Positions 7,321 through 16,050 of a stretch of DNA of 64,000 bases are shown here, piece after piece. The translations under genes were made by a program, and so were the position numbers. The notes under the pieces are model-generated. The model was not told where the DNA came from and did no database searches. It saw only the letters and a program-made list of their open reading frames with translations. Position 1 is the stretch's first letter. Each line of letters starts with the position of its first letter. Source of the stretch: Maridesulfovibrio sp. (lineage in GTDB: Bacteria > Desulfobacterota > Desulfovibrionia > Desulfovibrionales > Desulfovibrionaceae); assembly GCF_963667685.1 (NCBI RefSeq), contig NZ_OY763930.1, positions 1,781,501 to 1,845,500 of the forward strand, given 5' to 3'.

Positions 7321-8400
7321 GTGGCGAATAAAGGAAATGAAAGTCAGAGAACAGAGATCGGGGCAACAAAGCTGTCTACGTCAGAAGTATTTGATGTTCC
7401 TGACAATATTCTTCATATGAGCAGGGAAGAACTAGCCGTTTTGGAGCTAGGGTTCCGCTGCTGGAAAGATAGGACTCCCCGTGCGGACTACGCAAGGTCC
7501 CGCACTAGGGTTTTTTGTCTGTTTCTGATTTTACGTCATACCGGGGCAAGGTTAGGAGAGATACTAAAACTTGATGAGCGAAAAGATATTGATCTGGACA
7601 GGGCGGTTATCATTCTTGGAAGAGATGGCCAGCAGCGCGAAGTTCCGCTTTCCCAGGCAGTCTGCAGGGAACTGAAAGGGTTGATTGACGGTCCGATGAG
7701 TGCCGGTCTGGAAGGTAACATTTTTCATCTTGATCCCGGCTATATCCGTCGAATTTTTTATGAGCGTGCTGGGGATTGCGGTCTGGACCGCAAGAAAGGT
7801 GCTCCCTCAGTTTTGCGCCGCTCCCGGGCTGTTGAAATGCTGCGCAACGGTGTTCCGCTGGGAGTCGTTCGCAAGGTGCTCGGCCAATCGTCCACAGATC
7901 TTGCCGCTGTTTATCAGGAGTGGTCATCCGGGGATGTGAAAAATATAGTCCGGCGCATGGCACTTGAAGAAAATACACTTAAATCGAGTGCCCGAAATAC
8001 TTTCATTGGGCATGTCAGTTCCATTAATCGTGATGGAGTGCTGGCTGATGTGAAGTTCGAAACAGCCGAAGGATTCAGTATCAGTTCTGTCATTACTCTG
8101 GAGAGTCTCTATAAGCTTGGGCTAGAGCCGGGAATATCTGTTTCGGCCTCCGTAAAGGCTCCACTGGTGGCAGTGCGGCCTTTAAAAGAAAAGGGCACAA
8201 GCTCCCGCAACTGTGTTGCTGCGAAAGTGACCACTATTAAGCAGAACGAGGTTCTGGCTGAGGTTTCCGGGATATCCCCGGGGGGGACTAAAATGTGTGC
8301 GCTGGTTACCTCGTGGTCAATTGAGGAAGAGGGGTTGTTCGAAGGCGGGCTGGTTGAGTTCTGCTTCAAAGCTTTGTCCGTAGTGCTTCACGCAGTGTGA
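7321..8400 (+). CDS. tunR: TunR-type tungstate-responsive regulator (recombinase-like domain plus TOBE domains)
   Basis: A 359-residue regulator with two parts. Residues 25-215 resemble a tyrosine recombinase catalytic domain: RHTGARLGEILKL, SVLRRSRAVEMLRNGVPLGVVRKVLGQSS, then AAVYQEW, where the usual catalytic Tyr context is followed by W rather than a normal tail, and the box HxLRHxxAT is altered to PSVLRRSRA, so recombination is unlikely. Residues 225-350 hold two TOBE/Mop-type repeats (SARNTFIGHVSSINRDGVLADVKFE and SSRNCVAAKVTTIKQNEVLAEVSG) that bind molybdate or tungstate. This is the architecture of TunR of sulfate reducers. The frame opens at GTG 7297 inside the operator; GTG 7321 with GAAGGG 8 bases upstream is the better start. 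Divergent from modABC. Confidence 0.88.
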   Translation: MANKGNESQRTEIGATKLSTSEVFDVPDNILHMSREELAVLELGFRCWKDRTPRADYARSRTRVFCLFLILRHTGARLGEILKLDERKDIDLDRAVIILGRDGQQREVPLSQAVCRELKGLIDGPMSAGLEGNIFHLDPGYIRRIFYERAGDCGLDRKKGAPSVLRRSRAVEMLRNGVPLGVVRKVLGQSSTDLAAVYQEWSSGDVKNIVRRMALEENTLKSSARNTFIGHVSSINRDGVLADVKFETAEGFSISSVITLESLYKLGLEPGISVSASVKAPLVAVRPLKEKGTSSRNCVAAKVTTIKQNEVLAEVSGISPGGTKMCALVTSWSIEEEGLFEGGLVEFCFKALSVVLHAV

Positions 8401-8419
8401 TTTTTCTTCTATTAAGTAG

Positions 8420-8437
8420 GTTTATAATAGTATAAAC
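8420..8437. promoter_or_regulatory. palindrome upstream of the orphan binding-protein gene
   Basis: GTTTATA at 8420-8426 and TATAAAC at 8431-8437 form a perfect 7-bp inverted repeat around ATAG, 20 bases after the tunR stop and 60 bases before the next start. It could be an operator overlapping a promoter; no T-tract follows it, so it is not an obvious terminator. Confidence 0.35.
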
Positions 8438-8496
8438 AATTTATTTCAGCATAAAGAAGACCGGTGTTTCTCTTATATGAATTACAGGTGGTGAAC

Positions 8497-9639
8497 ATGC
8501 GTTCTTTTTTTGTTATCCTATTATTTACATTAGTTAGTTTTATATTGTGCCCTCCTCCCGCATATAGTGCAAAAAATAAAAATTTGTCCGAGCCGATGGA
8601 AGTTGTTTTCCTCAATCCCGGTAAGTCTGACCCGGCTGATCCGACCGGGGGATTCTGGATGGAAGTAAGCTCTTTTATGCAGGCCGCAGCCGATGATCTC
8701 GGTGTCGATCTGGAAATTATCTATTCCGAACGAAATCATTTGTTAATGCGTAAAAAAGCGGAAGAAGTTCTCAGCCGGGAAAATCTTCCTGATTACCTGA
8801 TTGTAGTGAATGAAAAACTTGCTGCCGCCGGTATTGTTGCCCTTGCAGAGCAAAAGAATGTCAAGGTTTTCAACATAATGATGGGTTTTTACGGTAATCA
8901 GGCCGCACATCTGGGGAAACCCAGAGAAAAGTATAAGAATTGGATTGGCGGATTAATTCCGGATAATCGTTGGGCCGGATATCATCTGGCCAGTGAGCTG
9001 ATTAAAAAGGTTCGGGAGCAGGGAGTTGCTGACAAGGATATAAGATTACTGCCAATTGCAGGAGATTACGCAACGCAGGCAACACTGCTTAGAAATGAAG
9101 GCTTGGCATATGCGCGGGCTGATTTTTATAACTCGCAATTTTTACCAGAAATTCATTGCTTATGGCGTAAGGATATGGCCTATGATCTGGTGAGGAAATT
9201 TATGAAGCGTGACCCGCAAGTGAATGTTATATGGGCCGCCAACGATCCTATGGCCTTAGGGGCAATAGAAGGAATCAAAGAAAATGGCTTAATCCCTGGT
9301 AAAGATGTTCTGGTCGGCGGAATCAACTGGGACAGACCTGCTCTTGAAGCTGTCAGGGATGGGCGGTTGGCACTCTCCATAGGTGGGCATTTCATGATAG
9401 GAGGATGGGGGTTGGTTATGCTTTATGACTACCACCATGGTTATGATTTTATAGAGAAAGGCGGGCCGATAGTCCGTAAGAAGATTTTCAGCGTGATTGA
9501 TAGCGGGAATGTTAATCATTTTTTAAGAAGATTCGGAATGCGTGATTGGAATAAGATTGATTTTAAGCGGTTCTCGAAGGCCTACAATGAGACTTTAAAT
9601 GAATATGATTTTTCGGTTGATGCCTTGATCAATAACTAA
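8497..9639 (+). CDS. orphan periplasmic binding protein, type 1 (sugar/LuxP-like)
   Basis: A 380-residue exported protein with signal peptide MRSFFVILLFTLVSFILCPPPAYS followed by a type-1 periplasmic binding fold: MEVVFLNPGKSDPADPTGGFW, PDYLIVVNEKLAAAGIVALAEQ, RLLPIAGDYATQATLLRNEGL, VNVIWAANDPMALGAIEGIKENGLIPGKDVLVGGINWD. ATG 8497 with AGGTGG six bases upstream is preferred to the ORF-opening ATG at 8464. No ABC permease, ATPase, chemoreceptor or kinase is adjacent, so it probably works as a sensory ligand-binding partner for a membrane sensor elsewhere, or serves a transporter encoded elsewhere. The ligand is unknown. Confidence 0.82.
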   Translation: MRSFFVILLFTLVSFILCPPPAYSAKNKNLSEPMEVVFLNPGKSDPADPTGGFWMEVSSFMQAAADDLGVDLEIIYSERNHLLMRKKAEEVLSRENLPDYLIVVNEKLAAAGIVALAEQKNVKVFNIMMGFYGNQAAHLGKPREKYKNWIGGLIPDNRWAGYHLASELIKKVREQGVADKDIRLLPIAGDYATQATLLRNEGLAYARADFYNSQFLPEIHCLWRKDMAYDLVRKFMKRDPQVNVIWAANDPMALGAIEGIKENGLIPGKDVLVGGINWDRPALEAVRDGRLALSIGGHFMIGGWGLVMLYDYHHGYDFIEKGGPIVRKKIFSVIDSGNVNHFLRRFGMRDWNKIDFKRFSKAYNETLNEYDFSVDALINN

Positions 9640-9731
9640 AAAAGAAGTTATTAAAAAAGGAGTTCTGTTGTAGGAAATACAGGATTGTGCTATTTATGGT
9701 GAAAATTAAAATTAAATAATGGAGTTGAACC

Positions 9732-10247
9732 ATGAAAGAAAGAACAGGTATAATCACATTCAAGGGCAATCCCCTGACACTTCTCGGTAATGAAATCAAA
9801 GTTGGTGACAAGGCTCCTGAATTCACTGCAACCGATAATGAACTCGGCCCTAAAACTCTGGCTGATTTTAAAGGAAAGGTACTGATCTTAAGCGCGGTTC
9901 CTTCCCTTGATACTCCGGTTTGCGACATGGAGACCCGCAGGTTCAATAACGAAGCTGCCTCTCTTGGTGAAGATGTCAAAATTCTTACTCTGTCCATGGA
10001 CCTGCCTTTTGCCCAGGCTCGGTGGTGTGGAGCTGCCGGAGTTGAAGCTGTACAGACTCTTTCAGACTATATGAGTGCATCTTTCGGTGAAGCCTACGGC
10101 GTGCTGATTAAAGAACTGCATCTCCTGAGCAGGGCTGTTTTCGTGGTCGATAAATCCGGCACAGTACAATATGTACAGTACCTGAATGAAATCACAGAAG
10201 AACCGGACTATGATGCTGCGCTCGATGCGGCAAAGAAGCTTGTTTAA
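9732..10247 (+). CDS. tpx: thiol peroxidase (atypical 2-Cys peroxiredoxin)
   Basis: A 171-residue peroxiredoxin of the Tpx group that reduces hydroperoxides with electrons from thioredoxin. The peroxidatic cysteine lies in SAVPSLDTPVCDMETRRFN (about residue 61) and the resolving cysteine in LPFAQARWCGAAGV (about residue 95). Start features MKERTGIITFKGNPLTLLGNEIKVGDKAPEF are typical. The ATG is preceded by ATGGAG (9720-9725). Monocistronic: about 90 bases separate it from the upstream gene and a strong terminator follows. It is a standard oxygen-defence enzyme in anaerobes. Confidence 0.95.
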   Translation: MKERTGIITFKGNPLTLLGNEIKVGDKAPEFTATDNELGPKTLADFKGKVLILSAVPSLDTPVCDMETRRFNNEAASLGEDVKILTLSMDLPFAQARWCGAAGVEAVQTLSDYMSASFGEAYGVLIKELHLLSRAVFVVDKSGTVQYVQYLNEITEEPDYDAALDAAKKLV

Positions 10248-10266
10248 AGTAAACTTATTCAAAAAG

Positions 10267-10298
10267 GACTTTCCGCAACTCACGGAAAGTCTTTTTTT
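10267..10298 (+). terminator. intrinsic terminator of tpx
   Basis: Perfect 9-bp stem GACTTTCCG (10267-10275) / CGGAAAGTC (10283-10291) with a 7-base loop and a run of seven T, starting 19 bases after the tpx stop. Confidence 0.92.
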
Positions 10299-10353
10299 AT
10301 TTTTAGGCTTGACCACAAAATATGTGCTAAGCTAAAGAAGGCTCTTACCAAAG

Positions 10354-10429
10354 GCCAACGTAGCTCAGTCGGTAGAGCAGCTGATTCGTAACCAGCAGGT
10401 CGTCGGTTCAATTCCGATCGTTGGCTCCA
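10354..10429 (+). tRNA. tRNA-Thr (anticodon CGT)
   Basis: A 76-nt cloverleaf with acceptor arm GCCAACG/CGTTGGC, D-arm TAGCTCAGTCGGTAGAGCA, an anticodon loop reading ATTCGTAAC (CGT, decoding ACG), a T-arm with GGTTCAATTCC, and an encoded CCA end at 10427-10429. Its 3' half is the integration target of the island that follows; the gene remains intact because the element carries an identical copy of that half. Confidence 0.95.
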
Positions 10430-10441
10430 GTTAAATCAAGG
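10386..10441. repeat. attachment-site repeat, tRNA-proximal (attL) of the 15.4-kb island
   Basis: These 56 bases, from the tRNA-Thr anticodon loop to 12 bases past the CCA, recur without a mismatch at 25780-25835 in the same orientation. Similarity continues imperfectly for about 35 more bases through the terminator hairpin. Such direct repeats are the product of site-specific integration into a tRNA 3' end by a tyrosine recombinase. Confidence 0.9.
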
Positions 10442-10470
10442 TCTTACATCGTATAGATGTAAGGCCTTTT
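10439..10470 (+). terminator. terminator hairpin after tRNA-Thr
   Basis: CTTACATC (10443-10450) pairs with GATGTAAG (10456-10463), extended by AGG/CCT, and is followed by CCTTTTC. A diverged copy of the same hairpin lies after the distal att repeat at about 25833-25863. Confidence 0.7.
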
Positions 10471-10518
10471 CTTGTTTCTGCTACCCTATAGCTACCCTAG
10501 GTTTGGGGGCGTTGGATA

Positions 10519-13368
10519 TTACCGTCCACAACATTTTTTATATTTTTTTCCAGATAAGCATGGACAAGGTTCGTTTCGTCCAATTTTTGTCTTCTTCGGG
10601 TAATGTTGCCGCGGCTTATTTGGCTTTTCAGAAAAATGGCCCAGATTTTTTCTTTTTGGTGGGAGAATTTTTCCTGCTATTATGTTCTGGACTAAGCTAG
10701 CGTGATTAATTAATTCTTCTTGGCAGTTAGACCCGACTGCATTTCGAAATGGTTTAATCATTGTAAGTTGCTTGCGCGCTTCATTATAAGCCCCACAATA
10801 GGCCAAAACAACAGCATACTGACTTCTAATGGGAATGACCCAATCCATTAATTTTAAGTCTTCAGCAGAAGGCAGGAGTGATTGTTCAATGAAGTTTCTT
10901 GCTGATTGGATATCTCCTAATGGGCTAATAAAATCGGCAACAATATCTTGCCCGACTTTCATGGCAGAGTTGATTGCATTTGCCATATTATAAAATTTAA
11001 AAGCAAATAGTTTTTCAAGGCTATAACGCTCTCCACTCTCTTGTATTGCTCTGGCGAGTAGGTCGTAGCAATCTGCCATTCTTTTAAAATCATCAGGGTC
11101 ATATTCAGCATGGATTTTTGCTAAAATTTCAGGAGGATTTTTTCCAAATATATCTTCCTGTGACAATCCAAACAAATTTAAATATACACTGATCAATGAG
11201 TTTGCTTGCTTAATCGTCGCCGGAAAGTTTTTGCTTTCGTAGAGGACTATAGCATAGTTATATTGCGCAATCCTTGAAAATTGTGATTTTCTAATTGCTG
11301 CAAGCTTGTTTTCATAAATATCTTTGGCTATTGAAAGATGCTTCTCTCTTGATGCAATGAGCATCTTTTTCATATAAAAATTATTGTATTCTCGACTACC
11401 TGCTGCACATTTGGTTAAGTATGGTTGCATTTCCTTCAAACGTTGTTTTGCTGATGATAGCTTGTTGTCTTGAATATCCCAAAAAGAAAGTGTATCCAGA
11501 ATCCAAAAAGTATCTATTTCTGATATTTTATATTTTGAAGATAGTTTAGATTCCAATAAGAATTTGATCCTATGTGATAATCCTAATTCATGGAATATCT
11601 CTGTCATTACAGTACAGATGTCAATGAATTCACTTACTCGGCCAAGATCATTAAGTAGTCGTAGATGTAAGTCTATCCTATCAATATTTAGATTTGTTTC
11701 AGGTTTTAAAAATAGAGTTTCAAGAATGTTTTGCTTTATCTTTACAATAGACTCCGCTGAAAGAGAGTCATGATAACTTTGTGCTAAAATACCAAATGCA
11801 TCATGAAGCTTGTAACAACCATCCTCAATTCTTTGGATGATACCTTTGTCAATCAGTCCTCTAAGTGATGAGATGAGCGCTCTTTTAGGGACTCTGCTAG
11901 AATTATGAATGATAGTTATGAGTTCTTCTTTACTAAGTGGAATACCTTTACATATTTTTAAAATTGAACAGATCGTTTTGGATTTGTCTTCTAGCTGCTC
12001 AAATGTGCTAGAAAGAATCCTTTCTTGTGTCGTTTGTTCAATATTTTCAGCTAATTCGATTTCGTTTAAAAAATTTGAAAGTTCGTAACAATATTGTTCT
12101 TGAATAAGTGTGATAGCGCTTAGGGTGTATAAGGGAAGACCTCCTGTTGCAGCGCGAAGTCTAACACAGTCTTGTAGTCGAAAATTAATGTTATTTGCTT
12201 CTAAAATAGCACCTATTGTCTCTATAGACCATCCTTTCAATTCTTTTGCAGAGACACCTAATATGGTTTCTTGCTGTTTTAGTTTCGTTCCCGGTTGAGC
12301 GAGGAGAACAAATTTGATTCTAGAACAAGCAGAGATGATTTTTTTTACTGTTTCTGGTGTTGTTTCCTGTATATTATCAAGGATCAGATAAGGACTATCT
12401 TTCTGGTTTGTTAGCCAAATATTTAAAGCGCGAAGAGAGTCAATTGAGGATGATCCCGGCATTAAAATTTCGCCAAGTCCTTTACTGTTTTTGCCTACTA
12501 AAGCTGCAGCAATTTCTCTGACAAAGGAAGGAAGAAAGTTATCTTCTTCGGTGCCAATCGCATCGAAATATACTACAGGGGATCCGATACGAGCTGCCTC
12601 GTGTGCTACCCAAGCCGTTTTTCCCGCGCCAGATAAACCTGAAATAATACGTATTGGGCTATCTGAAGCTAATTGGAATTCATTATTTAGAGGGTAGTAC
12701 TTTAAAGGTGGTGTAGGCATTACTTGAAGTTGAGTCACAATTTGTTCTAATAAAGAATGTATAGTCTCAGGGATTACAATGTGCTCTTTGTTTAGTCCTC
12801 CTGTGCAAAGTCGTTGAACCCAAGCCGCAAGTTTGTAGACTAAATTGTTTGGACTTAAGGTTATATATGGAATTGTTTTCGCCTGCTCAATACACCAGTC
12901 AAATCCAGAAGGAACGTCTTTCCAAGCAGGAGGAAGACATGGGAGATTCTGATCAGACCCAGGATAAAGAATTTGTACTCTATCAGGTAGTGAATTATCT
13001 TGTACTGATTTAGATAACTCTCTTCCAAGGTTGCTGTTGGATATGATTATTAACGACGGTTGTCGTGATCGTTCTCTTTTTGTATGTTTTTTCTTGATTT
13101 TTTCAAATAAATCAAGAGCTCCGCTTATGTCATTTTTAGCGAGTGGTTTTGTTCGAGTTTTTACCTGAAGATATAAATGTTCGCCCGCAGTTGCGATTTC
13201 TATGTCTTCATCTTTTTCGGCCACTAGAAATTCAACTTTGTTTTTCAAAGCTAAAAGCAGACAGCCAACAGTATATAAATGCTGATAAAAGAAGCCTCTG
13301 TGTACACTTTCAATTCGTGTAAGTTGTTTTTCATCAATTACTTTAGGGGGGAGCACATTGTTAGGCAT
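10519..13368 (-). CDS. Avs-like antiphage protein: N-terminal nuclease, STAND NTPase, TPR-like repeats, C-terminal SEC-C
   Basis: A 949-residue multidomain protein. Residues about 20-110 look like a DUF4297/Cap4-type PD-(D/E)xK nuclease (RGFFYQHLYTVGCLLLAL, acidic EDIEI around Asp55, then QVK at 68-70). Residues about 225-520 form a STAND-type P-loop NTPase: Walker A GLSGAGKT at 244-251, Walker B PYLILDN at 326-332, and a sensor stretch IKFVLLAQPGTK. Residues about 530-900 are helical TPR-like repeats. The last 21 residues are a SEC-C zinc motif (IGRNEPCPCLSGKKYKKCCG). Nuclease-STAND-repeat architecture is that of Avs antiviral sensors, in which the repeats recognise a phage protein and trigger DNA cleavage. 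The SEC-C tail is not a feature I know from described Avs types. Start ATG 13368 has AAGGAT upstream. It is 23 bases downstream of the zinc-hook ATPase gene and AT-rich relative to the flanks. Confidence 0.75.
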   Translation of the reverse strand: MPNNVLPPKVIDEKQLTRIESVHRGFFYQHLYTVGCLLLALKNKVEFLVAEKDEDIEIATAGEHLYLQVKTRTKPLAKNDISGALDLFEKIKKKHTKRERSRQPSLIIISNSNLGRELSKSVQDNSLPDRVQILYPGSDQNLPCLPPAWKDVPSGFDWCIEQAKTIPYITLSPNNLVYKLAAWVQRLCTGGLNKEHIVIPETIHSLLEQIVTQLQVMPTPPLKYYPLNNEFQLASDSPIRIISGLSGAGKTAWVAHEAARIGSPVVYFDAIGTEEDNFLPSFVREIAAALVGKNSKGLGEILMPGSSSIDSLRALNIWLTNQKDSPYLILDNIQETTPETVKKIISACSRIKFVLLAQPGTKLKQQETILGVSAKELKGWSIETIGAILEANNINFRLQDCVRLRAATGGLPLYTLSAITLIQEQYCYELSNFLNEIELAENIEQTTQERILSSTFEQLEDKSKTICSILKICKGIPLSKEELITIIHNSSRVPKRALISSLRGLIDKGIIQRIEDGCYKLHDAFGILAQSYHDSLSAESIVKIKQNILETLFLKPETNLNIDRIDLHLRLLNDLGRVSEFIDICTVMTEIFHELGLSHRIKFLLESKLSSKYKISEIDTFWILDTLSFWDIQDNKLSSAKQRLKEMQPYLTKCAAGSREYNNFYMKKMLIASREKHLSIAKDIYENKLAAIRKSQFSRIAQYNYAIVLYESKNFPATIKQANSLISVYLNLFGLSQEDIFGKNPPEILAKIHAEYDPDDFKRMADCYDLLARAIQESGERYSLEKLFAFKFYNMANAINSAMKVGQDIVADFISPLGDIQSARNFIEQSLLPSAEDLKLMDWVIPIRSQYAVVLAYCGAYNEARKQLTMIKPFRNAVGSNCQEELINHASLVQNIIAGKILPPKRKNLGHFSEKPNKPRQHYPKKTKIGRNEPCPCLSGKKYKKCCGR

Positions 13369-13391
13369 TGGTAAAATCCTTATTGACCTAG

Positions 13392-15968
13392 TTAGCTATG
13401 AACCTGCAGAGGTATAGGTCTTGCCTTAAAGGCTGCCTGCCACTGCTGTAGTCCTTTAAAATCAGGTTCTAATTCATCTGGTGCTGGAAGCGAGACGGGT
13501 GCCTCTAGAGGCTGGGAATGTTCATATCTTGAATACTTTGTCATCAAATCATCAAAGTATGAACAATCTTCCTCTGATATTTTGGCAAGATTGCCAATTT
13601 TACCCATTGTATTTATTGCTCGTCTATATCTCTGGACAACATCAGCAAGAAGTTCACACTCAATCATGCGTTCAAGCAAGATTCTAAAATCACTGCATAG
13701 TGCTTTGGCATAAGGCTCATAAACTTCCTTTCCATGCTCATTGAAGAGTCTTTTCGCCTTTGAAAGACGCTCATTAATAAGTTTATTTAATGCTTTATCT
13801 GGTTTCTTTGCAAAAAGTGGTGTGTCGCCCGGTTCTCCAGTTCCCCAAGACTCCTCTCGAATGCAGATGATTTCAGGATTGATGGCAACTTTCTTGGCAT
13901 AGTCTTGAAACATCCCCATAAGTGAAAGGCGATGGGTGAATATTATGATTTGTCTTTCGGAAGCGATAGAGCAGAGACGCTGAACAACTGCCTCTTCGTA
14001 ATCCTGATCAAGGGATGAAATGGGATCATCAAACACAAGAGGAGTCGGATAGTTTCTGCCGGCAACATCAGCTACAAATGCAGCAATAGAGACAATGCGA
14101 CTCTCACCTTCACTTAATATTTCACTGAGGCTGTGGTCCGCTCCATCCAACTGAAGAGTGTGAAGTACTTTGCCTTTAGATACTTTTGATTTGACGAGTT
14201 TGACCTTAATCCGGGAAGCTCCTAAAGCTTTTAGTTCATCGTTAAAACGTTGGACAAAAGCATCTGTAATAAGGGATTCCGCTAACTTTCCTTTTTTAGT
14301 GGATAATGTTGCGGAGTTCGTTTTCTTCTTGGCTTCCTTAATTCGCTTAAGTTTTTGCAGACGACTGATTTCTTCTTGAATTGCAACTTTTTGCTCTGTG
14401 AGCCACTTCTTTGCCCGCAAGTCATTTAGTTTAACTTGCAGTTCTTCACGGTTGTCATTGGCTGCATCGTCTTCATATTTCTTGGCACTATCCTCATACG
14501 TTTTTGATATTTTGTGTATTTCTTCAATCCAGTTAGGAGATAGGTTAAAATTGTCCAAAGTCTCTTCTGAATCAAATGATGGTACTTTTGACATTCTATG
14601 TTGAAGAGCAGAGAGTGTAGCATTCAGACCTTTAATAATATCCTGATTTTCAATTCCAGCAGCGTCTATTTTTGTCTTAAACGCCTCAATGCTAGGAATT
14701 TCCGGTAGATCATCAATTGCTTGTTTGAGATCTTTGGCTGCGTCTGCAGCCTGTTTTTGTGTTAAACCCTTTATGTATGTTTCAAAAGAGGTCAGTCGAT
14801 GTTTGGCTTTCCCTGATAAAGGCTGCTGGCAAAGTACACAGACAGAATCATCCTGAACATTTGGAAAATCCAGTTCGCAATATGCCAGTTCTTCGGAATA
14901 TTTTCGTGCAGCATTCCAGAGTTCTTTCCATATATCAGATCCTACTCCTTCAAGTTTTGCGTCACGGAAAATATCTTTTGCCGTTGCTTCGGCAGCGGTC
15001 TTTTTCAGGATGGCTTTCTTTTTAGCAGCGATAATCTTTCTGCAATTATTATCTGAGAGTTGATTGAGGTAAACCTGAACATCTTTAACGATAGCATCGG
15101 CATGACTTTTTTTGTTTCTGAATTGGATGGCCTTATCAGCGGGTGATGGCTCAGAAATTCTTTTTAGGAGGTCTTGTCGATCTTTTTCATTTTCCGGAGT
15201 GAAAGAACAATGGGCTTCAACTTCATCTGCCGATGTTTTGGCACTGAGTTTTTCCACCCAAGCTGCTCCTTTGGAACCAACATAAGAACTCGGAATACTC
15301 GGCATTTTGGATTTAAGTGCTTCGGAATCTGTATCAAGCTTGGAGGCAACCTTCTCACAAACATTGATAAGTCTGCTAAAGAAGGACAAAATTGGAGGCT
15401 CGTAGCTAACCTCACCTTCGTTTCCTATAAACACCCGGCCAAATGAAGTGTCGAAGATATCAACGGAGCATAAGTCTTTACAGACTCCCTTGCCAGACCA
15501 TTCATGTTCCGTTGGACTATTATTTTTGAGAAAGGAGATTTTGGCTTTCTGAACCACTTCTTTAGCCGAAAATATGTTGTTGTGAAGTAGCCCAAGGGTA
15601 CAGTCGCGGGCTCCGCAAATATGTTTCAGAAGCCTTACATAACCGGATTTGCCAGAGCCATTCTGCCCGTAAACAATAGCAATGTTACTTTTACCAAAAT
15701 CAAGCGAGTTACGGGGAGCAAGTTTGTTTACCCCTTCAACTTCACTGATGGCACATAAACGTATTTCTTTCGGATTATGGGGCTTAAAAGCACTGGAAGG
15801 TATACTACAGTCGATATCAGGAAATTCATTGTTAGCTTCCTGCTGGCACAGCACAGAAAGCTCAGAAATTGTCGCCTCATTTATATTGCTGGATGCCAGT
15901 AAATGTTTAGCAGCTACTTGCAGCCATTTTGGTCTTCTCGTTAACCATTCCGTTGTTGATGAAATCAT
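13392..15968 (-). CDS. SMC-like AAA_13 ATPase with zinc hook, RloC/PrrC-like putative anticodon nuclease
   Basis: An 858-residue ABC/SMC-type ATPase. Walker A GQNGSGKS at 101-108; coiled-coil segments on either side of a zinc-hook CVLC at 377-380; ABC signature LSEGESR at 618-624; Walker B PLVFDDPISSLD at 643-654; H-loop FTHR at 677-680. The C-terminal 130 residues contain R762-x3-E766 (FRILLERMIE) and H817 (YSRYEHSQ), an arrangement recalling the Arg-Glu-His triad of PrrC/RloC anticodon nucleases, although the Glu-His spacing is longer than in PrrC. RloC combines exactly a zinc hook, an ABC ATPase and a C-terminal tRNase, so a suicide tRNA-cleaving defence role is plausible; another AAA_13 family cannot be excluded. 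First gene of a two-gene operon with the STAND protein. Confidence 0.7.
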   Translation of the reverse strand: MISSTTEWLTRRPKWLQVAAKHLLASSNINEATISELSVLCQQEANNEFPDIDCSIPSSAFKPHNPKEIRLCAISEVEGVNKLAPRNSLDFGKSNIAIVYGQNGSGKSGYVRLLKHICGARDCTLGLLHNNIFSAKEVVQKAKISFLKNNSPTEHEWSGKGVCKDLCSVDIFDTSFGRVFIGNEGEVSYEPPILSFFSRLINVCEKVASKLDTDSEALKSKMPSIPSSYVGSKGAAWVEKLSAKTSADEVEAHCSFTPENEKDRQDLLKRISEPSPADKAIQFRNKKSHADAIVKDVQVYLNQLSDNNCRKIIAAKKKAILKKTAAEATAKDIFRDAKLEGVGSDIWKELWNAARKYSEELAYCELDFPNVQDDSVCVLCQQPLSGKAKHRLTSFETYIKGLTQKQAADAAKDLKQAIDDLPEIPSIEAFKTKIDAAGIENQDIIKGLNATLSALQHRMSKVPSFDSEETLDNFNLSPNWIEEIHKISKTYEDSAKKYEDDAANDNREELQVKLNDLRAKKWLTEQKVAIQEEISRLQKLKRIKEAKKKTNSATLSTKKGKLAESLITDAFVQRFNDELKALGASRIKVKLVKSKVSKGKVLHTLQLDGADHSLSEILSEGESRIVSIAAFVADVAGRNYPTPLVFDDPISSLDQDYEEAVVQRLCSIASERQIIIFTHRLSLMGMFQDYAKKVAINPEIICIREESWGTGEPGDTPLFAKKPDKALNKLINERLSKAKRLFNEHGKEVYEPYAKALCSDFRILLERMIECELLADVVQRYRRAINTMGKIGNLAKISEEDCSYFDDLMTKYSRYEHSQPLEAPVSLPAPDELEPDFKGLQQWQAAFKARPIPLQVHS

Positions 15969-16050
15969 CTCCTAGTCTCCTTCTTTCTTATGTGAAGTAG
16001 TACTTCTATATGCAAAAAAATTAGAGCTCATGATCATGAATTGTCAACCT

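Noticed and set aside
7321-8400. tunR product as a functional phage integrase for the nearby island
   Set aside because: The recombinase boxes are altered, two TOBE domains follow, and it lies outside the island next to modABC, which matches TunR regulators.
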